From Legionella gresilensis (GTDB lineage: Bacteria; Pseudomonadota; Gammaproteobacteria; Legionellales; Legionellaceae): DNA of 64,000 nucleotides. The position numbers and the translations under genes are program-made. The stretch lies in NCBI RefSeq assembly GCF_900639865.1, contig NZ_CAAAHX010000002.1, positions 124,001 through 188,000 on the forward strand, in the 5' to 3' direction. The notes under the pieces are model-generated. The model was given only the letters and a program-made list of their open reading frames with translations, ran no database searches and was not told the origin of the DNA. This document shows, one piece after another, positions 1 to 8,712 of this stretch (positions within the stretch are counted from its first letter, which is position 1; the number at the start of each line of letters is the position of its first letter).

Positions 1-537
1 CGTATTACACCAGGGCAAGTATTATTAGCCATTGTTCCCTTAAACCAAATTTGGGTTGACGCTAATTTTAAAGAAAAGCAATTGAGTAAAATTCAAGTTG
101 GACAATCTGTGGTATTAACTGCTGATATCTATGGGAAAAAAATAAAATATCATGGCTATATTAGCGGTTTTTCAGCAGGTACAGGTAGTGCTTTTGCTTT
201 GCTGCCACCACAAAATGCTACGGGTAATTGGATTAAAGTGGTACAGCGCTTACCTGTTCGTATTCTTGTTGATGAAAAAGAATTAAAAGCACATCCTTTA
301 CGTATTGGCTTATCAATGAAAGTAACTGTTGATACCTATCGACAACCCAAAAAACTAAACACATTAACTCGGCAGTCTTTTTATGAAACTACTATTTTTA
401 ATAATTTAATGGCGCAAGCAGACCATATTATTAATGAAGTTGTACAAGAAAATGTTCTTAAAACAACCGATTTAAAGGTTGCGGGTAAAGAGCCATTTAT
501 TAATATTAAAGCTATAAATAACCATGCAAAATTCTAA
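1..537 (+). CDS. emrA: EmrA-like membrane fusion protein, 3' part (5' end outside window)
   Basis: This is the C-terminal 178 residues of a periplasmic adaptor (HlyD/EmrA family), which links an inner-membrane drug pump to an outer-membrane channel. The reading frame is open from base 1, so the start lies upstream of the window. The visible part has the family's beta-barrel signature, reading VPLNQIWVDANFKE, then a VRILVDE strand and a GLSMKVTVDT strand near the end. The stop codon overlaps the start of the next gene by 14 bases, which implies one operon and coupled translation with the DHA2-type pump. I see the family resemblance directly; the EmrA assignment rests on the neighbour and on the motif order. 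Confidence 0.85.
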   Translation, partial: RITPGQVLLAIVPLNQIWVDANFKEKQLSKIQVGQSVVLTADIYGKKIKYHGYISGFSAGTGSAFALLPPQNATGNWIKVVQRLPVRILVDEKELKAHPLRIGLSMKVTVDTYRQPKKLNTLTRQSFYETTIFNNLMAQADHIINEVVQENVLKTTDLKVAGKEPFINIKAINNHAKF

Positions 538-2080
538 TACGGTTAGTTATCCACCTTTAGAAGGTGGTAAGTTAGTTATAGCAACTATTGCTGTCGCTTT
601 AGCGACTTTTATGATTGTGCTTGACTCTTCAATTGCAAATGTAGCAATTCCAACCATTGCCGGATCTTTAGGGGTTTCAATCGATGAAGGAACTTGGGTT
701 ATAACGCTTTTCGCGGCAGCAAACGCCGTTTCAATACCTTTAACTGGCTGGCTCACTCAACGATTAGGGCAAGTTAAGTTGTTTATTATAGCCATTGCAC
801 TCTTTGTTTTTGCCTCATTTTGTTGTGGTATTGCAACTAATCTTACTATGTTATTAGCAGCCCGTGTTTTACAAGGTTTGGCAGCGGGTCCCCTTATTCC
901 TCTTTCGCAAGCCATTCTCTTAAGCTCTTACCCTAAAGAAAAAAGTTCGATTGCCTTAGCACTATGGGGAATGACTGCTACTGTGGGGCCTATTGCGGGG
1001 CCCGCGTTAGGCGGCTGGATAACTGATAGTTACAGTTGGTCATGGATTTTTTATATTAATTTACCTATTGGCTTTTTCGCCGGTATTGTAACTTGGATTA
1101 TGTATCGCAAGCGAGAAACACCAACTTTACAATTACCTGTAGATAAAATAGGCCTATTTTTACTTATTCTTTGGGTTGGTGCTTTTCAGATTATGCTCGA
1201 TAAAGGCAAAGATTTAGATTGGTTTAACTCTACAACTATTATCCTTTTAGGATTAATCACCATCATTAGTTTTGGTTATTTTTTAATTTGGGAACTAACA
1301 ATTAAAAATCCCATTGTTGATCTACGCTTATTTAAACGGCGCAATTTTACTGGCGGAACAATTGCTATTTCAGTTGCTTATGGTGTTTTCTTTGGTACTT
1401 TTGTTTTATTACCTCAATGGATACAGCAAGATTTAGGTTACCCGTCTTTGCATGCGGGGCTAGTCATGGCGCCTTTAGGTATTTTTGCCGTTATTTTATC
1501 ACCTTTGCTTGGTAAAATTTTACCAAAAACTGATGCTCGTATCATTGTAACCTTAGCTTTTATCCTATTTGGCGCTGTCTTTTATATGCGTTCCATGTAT
1601 GTATCAACCATTGATATTAGCCATTTAATATGGCCTACTCTTTTGCAGGGTATCCCAACCGTTATGTTTTTTATTCCGCTAACTACTATTATACTTTCAG
1701 GTCTTAGTCCTGATAAAGTACCTGCAGCAGCAGGGCTATCTAATTTCGTCCGTATTTTTGCAGGTGCAATTGGTACCTCAATTACCAATACGCTTTGGAG
1801 TCATCGTGCTATTGTGCATCATGCAGACCTGACCGAACAAGCGTCATCGTATACCTTTATCTTTACAGATTTCTTAGCTCAACTAAGAGACATTGCTGGC
1901 CTTAATCAGGAACAACAATATGCTGTTTTTAATTATATGGTAAATAATCAATCTAATATGCTTGGGCTTAATGATATATTTAGAGTATCTGCATTTATCT
2001 TTATTACTTTAATTCCTTTAGTTTGGATTACTAAACCTAATAAAGCTAAATTTAATGACTTAAGTTCTGCGGCTCATTAA
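524..2080 (+). CDS. emrB: EmrB-like multidrug efflux MFS transporter (DHA2 family, 14 TM)
   Basis: A 518-residue proton-driven drug exporter of the inner membrane. The N-terminus has the DHA2 signature: an early TM segment with LDSSIANVAIPTIAG, followed by the D/E-R/K-rich loop after GWLTQRLG, and motif C-like glycine-rich sequence around GPIAGPALGGWITD. Hydrophobic segments continue to the C-terminus in a pattern consistent with 14 TM helices, and the length is normal for EmrB. It overlaps emrA by 14 bases. A large periplasmic loop near residues 430-470 (NQEQQYAVFNYMVNNQ) is also typical. The substrate cannot be read from sequence; hydrophobic toxic compounds or acids are usual for this family. 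Confidence 0.9.
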   Translation: MQNSNTVSYPPLEGGKLVIATIAVALATFMIVLDSSIANVAIPTIAGSLGVSIDEGTWVITLFAAANAVSIPLTGWLTQRLGQVKLFIIAIALFVFASFCCGIATNLTMLLAARVLQGLAAGPLIPLSQAILLSSYPKEKSSIALALWGMTATVGPIAGPALGGWITDSYSWSWIFYINLPIGFFAGIVTWIMYRKRETPTLQLPVDKIGLFLLILWVGAFQIMLDKGKDLDWFNSTTIILLGLITIISFGYFLIWELTIKNPIVDLRLFKRRNFTGGTIAISVAYGVFFGTFVLLPQWIQQDLGYPSLHAGLVMAPLGIFAVILSPLLGKILPKTDARIIVTLAFILFGAVFYMRSMYVSTIDISHLIWPTLLQGIPTVMFFIPLTTIILSGLSPDKVPAAAGLSNFVRIFAGAIGTSITNTLWSHRAIVHHADLTEQASSYTFIFTDFLAQLRDIAGLNQEQQYAVFNYMVNNQSNMLGLNDIFRVSAFIFITLIPLVWITKPNKAKFNDLSSAAH

Positions 2081-2230
2081 AACATGATTAAATCAAACGC
2101 CTATAATTTTTAGCACATTACCAAAAAATTAACTATAAAAATTAAAGTTATACTCAGGTAACAAAAACTCTACTATACCCATTTTTATTACGTTTAAGTT
2201 TTAAATTATTTACCAAACAGTTCATAAAAC

Positions 2231-2266
2231 CTTAAGTTTAGCTAATTATAATCCAACGGCTATAAA
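2231..2266 (+). promoter_or_regulatory. Possible PmrA-like direct repeat and -10 box
   Basis: CTTAAGTTT (2231-2239), two bases, then CTAATTATA (2242-2250) resembles the Legionella PmrA element, a tandem cTTAATatT with 11-base period, but only moderately. A TATAAA hexamer follows at 2261-2266. It lies just upstream of the glycosyltransferase-like gene. The match is weak and may be chance in AT-rich DNA. Confidence 0.2.
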
Positions 2267-2286
2267 GACTGCATAATAAAATTAAA

Positions 2287-4041
2287 ATGACAATAAAAGA
2301 AAAAACCAGTGGACTAAATGAAATTCCTATTGTTCATTATTTATGGGTAGGCCCACCCACTAGAAATAATCTTTCAAGTATTGCAGGCCATGATCTTGTA
2401 GGCCCAATACAAATGGCAAAGGCACTTCAAGGACAAAAAAATAATAATATAGGGACTATTAATCCAATAAAATTTTGGTGCTTAAAGAAATATCTAAAAA
2501 CCTATGAAGATGAATTTGCCCGCGAAGGGGCGAATATAGAAGTTTGTGCTATAGAGGATTTGTTAGAAAAAGAACGTAATGATTCTATATTTATAAAGCA
2601 TATAACATTGATTACCAACCTTCTAAACACTAGTCTTTTAAAAAATGATAAAGAAAGCTTTGTAACCTTTAAAGATTGCTTTTCGTTATTTTTATTAGCT
2701 ACACAAGGTGGTTATTTTTTTGATACCAATATTTTTCCTGTTTCAGGTAAAACAGTAAATTTGCCGCAGCTAGATACAGTCAAAACAGCACGTTCAGGTT
2801 TTCAAAGTAGTAATGACTTTTTTATGATGTTTTCGCCTAGGCGTGCTGATCCTATTATGTTAAAAATTTTGGAAAAATGGGAACAATATCCCATCCTAGG
2901 AGGACTACACGCATTTTCTATTGATACAGAAATCCCTTTTTTTGATAAATTCAAACAAATTGATGAAAGTATGGGCGTGGAAAAGAAAAGTTATAAATCT
3001 TATCTTATACAAAGTGATGTATGGGGTTTATTTTATTGGACCAAACGGCTATATCTTACTTCCGATGAGTACGAGAATTACCTTAAATATAGTGATATTG
3101 ATATACAAGCACCTTATCCTGAGAGTAGGAGAGTATTAGAGCTCTGTAGCCTATGCTATGATGCAGACCCAAAGAAAAATTGGCGCTCAATTCCCTTTCT
3201 TACTGATAAAGCATTTATATCAGATAGGAATAATATTTATTACGTCGATAAGAAAAGAGACATATTTGTACCGGTATACCAAGGTACAACAACGATACAT
3301 GATAATTTTCCTCATCCCTTAGAGCCTAAATTAAATCATGTGGTATTAGCGACTGTACATAAGTTAAGCAATATAATGAGGAGCGTGAATACTGCCCAAG
3401 TTAGCCTTCCTTACATGGTCAATATTGATAAATGCACTATTTTACATCAAGCCGTTTTACTTAATGATTTTAACAAGGTCCAATCTTTACTAAAGGCAGG
3501 GGCAGATTTAAAATTAAAAGCGACTTATGAGCTTACACAATTTCCTAATCCCCCGGTTCCTTTACATTTAAGTGCCAAAGAGCTTGCCAATTATGTAGGA
3601 CATATTAAAATTGAGGAATTAATAGCCACCTACGAGCCTACGGAAACATACAAACAGCCCATATCTATTGAACAGGATGAGCGATTTCAAGAACAATCTA
3701 AGCACTTAATGGAGCAAGATCCTCAGTTTTCTCAACTGTGCGCAGACATTCGTCGTGTTATTGACAACTTTAAAAAAAGAAGCTTAAGCTTTTTCTCCTT
3801 TAATATGATGAAAAAAGCCACATTAATTGAAGAGGCATTGCAACAAGCTGAAAATATACATAAACAACTACCATTTAATTCCTTAGAAGATTTTTTAAAT
3901 TATAAAACCTTTACTATTAATGATTTTGGAGGCGATAAGATGATGAGTATTAAAGATGCTCTAAATTTTTGTCGCTTAACTCAAGTACCTAAAACAAGAA
4001 CATTAAAAGAGATAGAGTCTCTATATCAAATAACTATTTAA
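2287..4041 (+). CDS. Putative glycosyltransferase (TcdA/B-like fold) with ankyrin segment; candidate Dot/Icm effector
   Basis: This 584-residue protein has no signal peptide. The N-terminus reads IPIVHYLWVGPP, like the first strand of sugar-binding DxD glycosyltransferases. At residues 129-151 the sequence KDCFSLFLLATQGGYFFDTN matches the helix plus GG-Y-DxD region of that family, but the second acid of the DxD motif is Asn (D146-T-N148). A later MLKILEKW helix also fits. Around residues 378-412, TILHQAVLLNDFNKVQSLLK followed by AGADLK is a good ankyrin repeat. The C-terminal 150 residues are charged and helical and I do not recognise them. It stands alone, with no clear Shine-Dalgarno before the ATG. 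Eukaryote-like domains in a Legionella background suggest a secreted effector, but that is inference. Confidence 0.6.
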   Translation: MTIKEKTSGLNEIPIVHYLWVGPPTRNNLSSIAGHDLVGPIQMAKALQGQKNNNIGTINPIKFWCLKKYLKTYEDEFAREGANIEVCAIEDLLEKERNDSIFIKHITLITNLLNTSLLKNDKESFVTFKDCFSLFLLATQGGYFFDTNIFPVSGKTVNLPQLDTVKTARSGFQSSNDFFMMFSPRRADPIMLKILEKWEQYPILGGLHAFSIDTEIPFFDKFKQIDESMGVEKKSYKSYLIQSDVWGLFYWTKRLYLTSDEYENYLKYSDIDIQAPYPESRRVLELCSLCYDADPKKNWRSIPFLTDKAFISDRNNIYYVDKKRDIFVPVYQGTTTIHDNFPHPLEPKLNHVVLATVHKLSNIMRSVNTAQVSLPYMVNIDKCTILHQAVLLNDFNKVQSLLKAGADLKLKATYELTQFPNPPVPLHLSAKELANYVGHIKIEELIATYEPTETYKQPISIEQDERFQEQSKHLMEQDPQFSQLCADIRRVIDNFKKRSLSFFSFNMMKKATLIEEALQQAENIHKQLPFNSLEDFLNYKTFTINDFGGDKMMSIKDALNFCRLTQVPKTRTLKEIESLYQITI

Positions 4042-4070
4042 ACTTAGAAAAAATATTTCAAAACCACTTC

Positions 4071-4106
4071 TACACGTCTGCCTTGCGGCTTGTCCGCGGG
4101 ATCCAG
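4071..4106. repeat. Palindromic repeat, CCCGCGACTTG family (copy 1)
   Basis: The core GCGGCTTGTCCGCGGGATCC is an imperfect palindrome with the flanks ACGTC... and ...CCAG seen in the other copies near 7387, 7599, 53221, 53386, 62508 and 62671. It lies between two convergent genes, where it may also act as a hairpin terminator. Confidence 0.7.
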
Positions 4107-4131
4107 TAAAGTTAGCTAGCTTTATTTAAAG

Positions 4132-6648
4132 TTAATCAGTGACGACCCCAAACCGACAAAGGCTTTGATAATCACATTGTTGGCAGATAGAGAGATGAAG
4201 GGGATTAGGAGGACAATGTCCTTCACTGTATTCTTGAATTAATTGATAAAGTTGTGCCTGCCATGAAGCTATGCGAGAAGACCATGTTTCACCTTCATCA
4301 ATACAGGCAAGACCTTCAATTGGCCAGCGGTTTTCACTTAAGCCTTTTGCTATCACTTCACCTTCTTTAAGACCGGTAAAAATTAATGTATTGATTGCTT
4401 CATCAAGTAAGGCATAAAGTAATAATTGAGGTTCACGTGGGCGTTCCTCACGCCAAGGTAAATAATTAGGAATATTAGTTTTATAATCAATCACGCATTT
4501 TTTACCATCTGGAAACTTATCTAGTCTATCGATGCGCAGATTAAAATCAATCCCAGCTAACTGCACTGTAAAAGCATGCTCAAGTGCTTCAACTTCAAAA
4601 GGTGGGCGTTGTTTTTCCCACTCAAGGCAACAAGCTACTAAAATTTTAATTCGTGTTAGTTCAATTTCTTGAATCAAAGGTGGAAAAGAATATTGTCGTA
4701 ATTGTTTATAAGGTGCAAGAGCCTTTTCTATTGAGTGTTCAATTAAGGTATTTAATTCATCTTGTGGTAAAGTTAATAGTCTTTGTTGATTCTTAAGATT
4801 TTCCCAAATAAGCTCTAATACGCGGTGAATAATTTGACCGCGTTCAATAGCACTGGGACCATGGGAAGTCTCTAGTGCTTTTTTAACATGTAAACGATGG
4901 GCAGCAAAAGCACGAAAGGGGCATTTTGCTTGGTTAGCTAACAAAGCAGTGCCTCCCGTTACCTGTTCTTCGTTTAGTAAAGCTATTTTATATTCTTCGT
5001 GATAAGTTTCCCAAGCAGTCTTTAATGAATCTTTTTGTTTAGGATGGTAGTTCATTTTAAAATTAGCCACTAAAGGACTTGGCAGATTCGCTTTGTCTTT
5101 AGATAAGCGGGAATAACTCAATACACATTGCGTGCTACAATGTTTTAAGCGATTAAACATTTTTTGAGCTAATTCTAGTTGAAAATTCGAATTTATAAGA
5201 GGAATCTCTTTTTCTTGCTGTAATTTTATAGGAACAAAGGCAGATAATTTAATTTTAGGCGGCATATTCTCATCCGTGAGGCGCATAATCCAGAGTGCAT
5301 CAAATGTAGCGCCATTAGCGTCCAAAACATTATGAATTTGAACGGGTGCAGGCTTTCTTTCTGGTTGAAAAATGGTTGTAGCAGCTAATGTTTCTAAAGA
5401 AATAAGTGCCTCAGAAATGGTCATTTTTTCGGTTAATAAACTTAATTGCTTAAATTCCTCAAAAAGGGCTAAAAAGCGCTGATAACATTGATAGTTGTCA
5501 GAATCTAACGCATATTCTCCAGGAAACCCTAATAGAGATAATCGTTTGATAAATAAATTAATCCATTCTTGCGGTGTAGCTGAATGAGGGTAGCTTAGTA
5601 GCGATTGTAATAGCTTAGTTAAGCCCGGGGCTGTCATTTGTAATTCATCGAGCCAAGCTGTTTGATCAAAAATTTCTTCTTGCAAAAAACGAGATTCTTG
5701 CATGATTTGGCTGCGACAAAATAATTCTGAGTAGGAGCCACTAAGATAAGGCGAGTAGAGTAATAAACGCGCTTGATGATTTGTTAATGTTTTCCCGTTT
5801 AAGTTTAACCAACAAAGTGCATGCGCCACTAATTCATAAGTATTTAAAGTTTGTCCTAATGAAATATTAAATGTTGTAGGAGGAAAGTGTTGATAGAGGA
5901 ATCTTTTTAAAGGTTGGATTTGTATTTCTAGATCGGGAGCCACAATACCAATTTTAATCCCATCCTGAGCTAATTGTTCTTTAAGCCAATAAACAAGCTG
6001 GTAATATTCATCATAATCATCGTCTGCTACATAAAAGAAAGGCACTACTTCTTTAGGTGATAAATCTAGATGATGAAGTTGGCAGCCCTGTGTTAATAAA
6101 TAATCCTGGAAAGTTTTTTGCTGTGGCGTGTAATAATCGAAGCAATACCAAACAAGGTTATCTACCTTTATCTCAAATTGCTGCTGTAAAAAAAAGGGAA
6201 TTAATTGCTCTTCTGTCATTGCTGGCATATTAGATAGCGCAATTTGTAGTTGCTGTACCCAGTATTGAAATTTTTGTGTTTGTAGCGTGTGTGTAAAATA
6301 GGAGTGTTCGATATCAAGCTGCCAGCGTTGACAATAGATCCATGCATTTTGTACTTCATCAATGAGAGTTTGATTTAAAACATCCTGACTAATAATTTGC
6401 TTTAATAGATGGCGTAACTGTTGCGAGCTAAGGAGTAGTGGATTGCTGGTAGAAGGTTGTGAGTAGCAATATTTTTTAAAAAGCGTTAATAAGAAATCAG
6501 AATAGGAAAAGCACAAGGGTTTAGTATACCTAAACTTTGGGTAAGCATGGTAAAAATCAGCAAGTAGTGTTTGAGCCAAGCGTTGGTTAGGCGTAATAAT
6601 CGTTGCGCCTTGCTGCATAAAATTAAAAACGGTGGCCCGTTGATCCAT
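4132..6648 (-). CDS. AddB-like PD-(D/E)XK nuclease with Fe-S cluster (probable DNA repair protein)
   Basis: 838 residues. The C-terminal third is a RecB-type nuclease: an alpha/beta core with GQIIHRVLELIWENL, then IDRLDKF and VIDYKTN, which supply the catalytic D...D-x-K residues near residues 705-720. One cysteine in CPFRAFAAHRL (about residue 576) and three at C822, C825 and C831 (CQQCDYQSLC) form the four-cysteine Fe-S cluster arrangement known from AddB. The N-terminal part resembles a degenerate UvrD-like helicase without an obvious intact Walker A motif, as expected for this family. It starts 9 bases after the stop of the membrane protein gene upstream, so the two are probably cotranscribed. 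Role: DNA end processing or repair, by family. Confidence 0.8.
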   Translation of the reverse strand: MDQRATVFNFMQQGATIITPNQRLAQTLLADFYHAYPKFRYTKPLCFSYSDFLLTLFKKYCYSQPSTSNPLLLSSQQLRHLLKQIISQDVLNQTLIDEVQNAWIYCQRWQLDIEHSYFTHTLQTQKFQYWVQQLQIALSNMPAMTEEQLIPFFLQQQFEIKVDNLVWYCFDYYTPQQKTFQDYLLTQGCQLHHLDLSPKEVVPFFYVADDDYDEYYQLVYWLKEQLAQDGIKIGIVAPDLEIQIQPLKRFLYQHFPPTTFNISLGQTLNTYELVAHALCWLNLNGKTLTNHQARLLLYSPYLSGSYSELFCRSQIMQESRFLQEEIFDQTAWLDELQMTAPGLTKLLQSLLSYPHSATPQEWINLFIKRLSLLGFPGEYALDSDNYQCYQRFLALFEEFKQLSLLTEKMTISEALISLETLAATTIFQPERKPAPVQIHNVLDANGATFDALWIMRLTDENMPPKIKLSAFVPIKLQQEKEIPLINSNFQLELAQKMFNRLKHCSTQCVLSYSRLSKDKANLPSPLVANFKMNYHPKQKDSLKTAWETYHEEYKIALLNEEQVTGGTALLANQAKCPFRAFAAHRLHVKKALETSHGPSAIERGQIIHRVLELIWENLKNQQRLLTLPQDELNTLIEHSIEKALAPYKQLRQYSFPPLIQEIELTRIKILVACCLEWEKQRPPFEVEALEHAFTVQLAGIDFNLRIDRLDKFPDGKKCVIDYKTNIPNYLPWREERPREPQLLLYALLDEAINTLIFTGLKEGEVIAKGLSENRWPIEGLACIDEGETWSSRIASWQAQLYQLIQEYSEGHCPPNPLHLSICQQCDYQSLCRFGVVTD

Positions 6649-6657
6649 TGATAGCCT

Positions 6658-7164
6658 CTAAGGATGATTAGATTTAGAATGAGCTTTATCAATGGCTATA
6701 AGAGCAGGCCAAAAACGCTTACTGAAATAAACGGCAGCTAAACCGGTAAATAACATAAGCCATAGACCTATGATTAAAAGTAGCGATAAAAAAATACTTC
6801 CATAAAAAATAAAGAAATCTTGCCAGTGGTGCAGGCGATGGGTAAAAGTGGGTTCAAAGAAATAAAGATTAAGAAAGATCACAAGACTTATAAGAGCAGT
6901 AGCAATTAAAGCCATTAAGATGCCTATTAGAAAGGCATAAATCCAGGATTTAGGATAAGTAAGGTATTTAGTAAAAATAGCACCTAAGAAAATACCTGTA
7001 ATTAAGGCGACTAAGAGCGCTGGAAAAAAAGGTAATACTGTACTTTGCTGCAAAGACAGTAGAACATACTTAGTAAAAAGTAAAAAACAAAAAGCAAAAA
7101 TTGCAAAGAAAATTGCCCCTACCCAATTAGGATTTAATGGGTTCTTATTTTTATTATTATCCAT
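6658..7164 (-). CDS. Four-TM inner-membrane protein of unknown function
   Basis: 168 residues with a short polar N-terminus (MDNNKNKNPLNPNW), then four hydrophobic stretches: WVGAIFFAIFAFCFLLFTKY, FFPALLVALITGIFLGAIF, IYAFLIGILMALIATALISL and FIFYGSIFLSLLLIIGLWL with the adjoining FTGLAAVYF. No catalytic motif is visible. It lies immediately upstream of the AddB-like nuclease on the same strand with 9 bases between them, so they probably form an operon, although a functional link is not obvious. I do not recognise the family. Confidence 0.75.
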   Translation of the reverse strand: MDNNKNKNPLNPNWVGAIFFAIFAFCFLLFTKYVLLSLQQSTVLPFFPALLVALITGIFLGAIFTKYLTYPKSWIYAFLIGILMALIATALISLVIFLNLYFFEPTFTHRLHHWQDFFIFYGSIFLSLLLIIGLWLMLFTGLAAVYFSKRFWPALIAIDKAHSKSNHP

Positions 7165-7386
7165 TATCTTACCTTTATAGGCTTGATTAGAGCTCTTTAA
7201 TTGTTATTGGCGTTTAATGAACTAAAGCGTATAACCACTGTACTTTTAGTGAATTTAGTTTTAATAACAGTTTAAAGGTGCACTATAGTTTATTATTATT
7301 TATTATAAATTTACGACTTTAAGCTATTTTTATTATTTAAAGCGTTGTTCACACATTATCTTTACTTTTCCACGGTATAGCGGGAT

Positions 7387-7630
7387 CTGGATCCCGCGAA
7401 CAAGTCGCGGGACGTTGGCGAAGAAGTAAATCGCTTTCTGATTTGTATCTGCCCCTTTACCACACTCTACACTTTGTCTTTTACTGTCACTGCCTCCCGC
7501 GGTATGCCTAGAGCTCGCGAACAAGTCGCAGGCGGAGAAATAAACCACCGCAGTTTTGTTCCTCACTATGCCTTCTTCGGCAGGTTTATCTCCTTATGCC
7601 TACTTCCCGCAGCTTGTCCGCAGGATCCAG
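7387..7630. repeat. Cluster of three CCCGCGACTTG-family palindromes in a gene-free stretch
   Basis: The 617 bases between 7165 and 7781 hold no supported gene. They contain a strong copy at 7387-7415 (GGATCCCGCGAACAAGTCGC and flanks), a degenerate copy around 7508-7535 (GCTCGCGAACAAGTCGCAGG), and an inverted copy at 7599-7630 (TCCCGCAGCTTGTCCGCAGG). Alternating orientation would let neighbouring copies pair as a larger cruciform. Short open frames across this region are products of the repeats. Confidence 0.7.
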
Positions 7631-7781
7631 TAGTTGGCTAGATTCTATATTGAGAAGGAAAGTAGGAGAGATATCAAACCAATCTCAAAATAACTTACTA
7701 ATTTCTTATCTAGCATAAAGTAGAAACCTTCTAATGTTAAACTGGATAAGCGGACAAAAAAATAGTTTTTAGTTAATTTAT

Positions 7782-8492
7782 TTATAAGGCATCAGGAAAG
7801 GTAATAGCGGGAAGGCATTCAAATCCTGGTTTAGACAATAAATAGCCTTGAAATAAAAAAACACCTTGTTCTTTAAGCCATTGATATTCTGAAATATTTT
7901 CGACTCCTTCAGCGATAACATTCGTATTAAGTGATTTGCAAACTTCTAAAATAGCTTTAACAACTGCTTGTCGCGCGGGATGGGCATCAATTTTTCGAAT
8001 TAACTGCATATCAAGCTTAATAAAGTCTGGCTGTAAATTAAGTAGTAAATTCAAGCCGGAGTAGCCTGCACCAAAATCATCAATGGCGATGCGAATTCCT
8101 TTGCTTCGGCATTGTCTAACACTGTATAGAAAATCTTGCTGGTGATGGATAATTTCAGATTCAGGTACCTCAATGATAAGTTGGCTGGGATTTAGCTGGT
8201 TTTCTTTTATAGCATCAAGTGTTTTATCAATATAGCTACCGGCAGACAAACTATTAGGTAAGAAATTAAGGTTAATATTGCATGTTAATCCTAATTGCAC
8301 CGCCAATTTAATGGCAAATTCTCTTGCTTGCTGATCAAAATCAGGCAGGCTTATCCTACTTACTTGTGCAAATATAAGCGTAGGAGGTTCATTATTAGGT
8401 CCTCTAATTAACGCCTCATAAGAGTATGGCACTTTGTTGATTACATCAACAATGGGCTGAAAAGCATAAGAAAAATTCACTTGTTGAGTCAT
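7782..8492 (-). CDS. Stand-alone EAL-domain cyclic-di-GMP phosphodiesterase
   Basis: 236 residues, essentially one EAL domain and nothing else. The signature E-A-L is at residues 26-28 (YEALIRG). Further along are INLNFLP (metal-ligand Asn region), LIIEVPESE, IAIDDFGAGYSGLNLL with the DD pair, FIKLDM with the conserved Lys, and VIAEGVE with the catalytic Glu, followed by LFQGYLLSKP. All usual active-site residues appear present, so hydrolysis of c-di-GMP to pGpG in the cytoplasm is likely. There is no sensory or GGDEF domain; short EAL proteins can instead act through partners. A perfect dyad TTAGAACATTCTAA lies 38 bases upstream of the start and may be its operator. Confidence 0.85.
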   Translation of the reverse strand: MTQQVNFSYAFQPIVDVINKVPYSYEALIRGPNNEPPTLIFAQVSRISLPDFDQQAREFAIKLAVQLGLTCNINLNFLPNSLSAGSYIDKTLDAIKENQLNPSQLIIEVPESEIIHHQQDFLYSVRQCRSKGIRIAIDDFGAGYSGLNLLLNLQPDFIKLDMQLIRKIDAHPARQAVVKAILEVCKSLNTNVIAEGVENISEYQWLKEQGVFLFQGYLLSKPGFECLPAITFPDAL

Positions 8493-8529
8493 TATGCTTT
8501 AACCTTAAAAAAATCACTTTTATGAGCCA

Positions 8530-8543
8530 TTAGAACATTCTAA
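8530..8543. promoter_or_regulatory. Perfect dyad TTAGAACATTCTAA, LetA-box-like
   Basis: TTAGAA-CA-TTCTAA is a perfect 6+6 inverted repeat in the divergent region between the EAL gene and pilU. It resembles the reported Legionella LetA site (TNAGAAATTTCTNA), differing only in the two central bases. A further half site, ATTCTAA, lies at 8568-8574. Confidence 0.4.
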
Positions 8544-8712
8544 AAAGTCAATTAGTGGCTATAAAATATTCTAATAGGTTCATCCCTTATCAATAATGTA
8601 GCTGAAATTTACAATTTTAGCCAAAAATATTCATTTGCTTATATTCAACTAAATTGCGCTTTTTCATATTTTATCTACACTTTTAAATAGAAAAGGAAGC
8701 ATAGGTGATAAA

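Noticed and set aside
7333-7566. 77-codon open frame on the reverse strand
   Set aside because: It reads through the palindromic repeats (the VPRLVRGIQ segment comes from the repeat) and has no ribosome site or domain.
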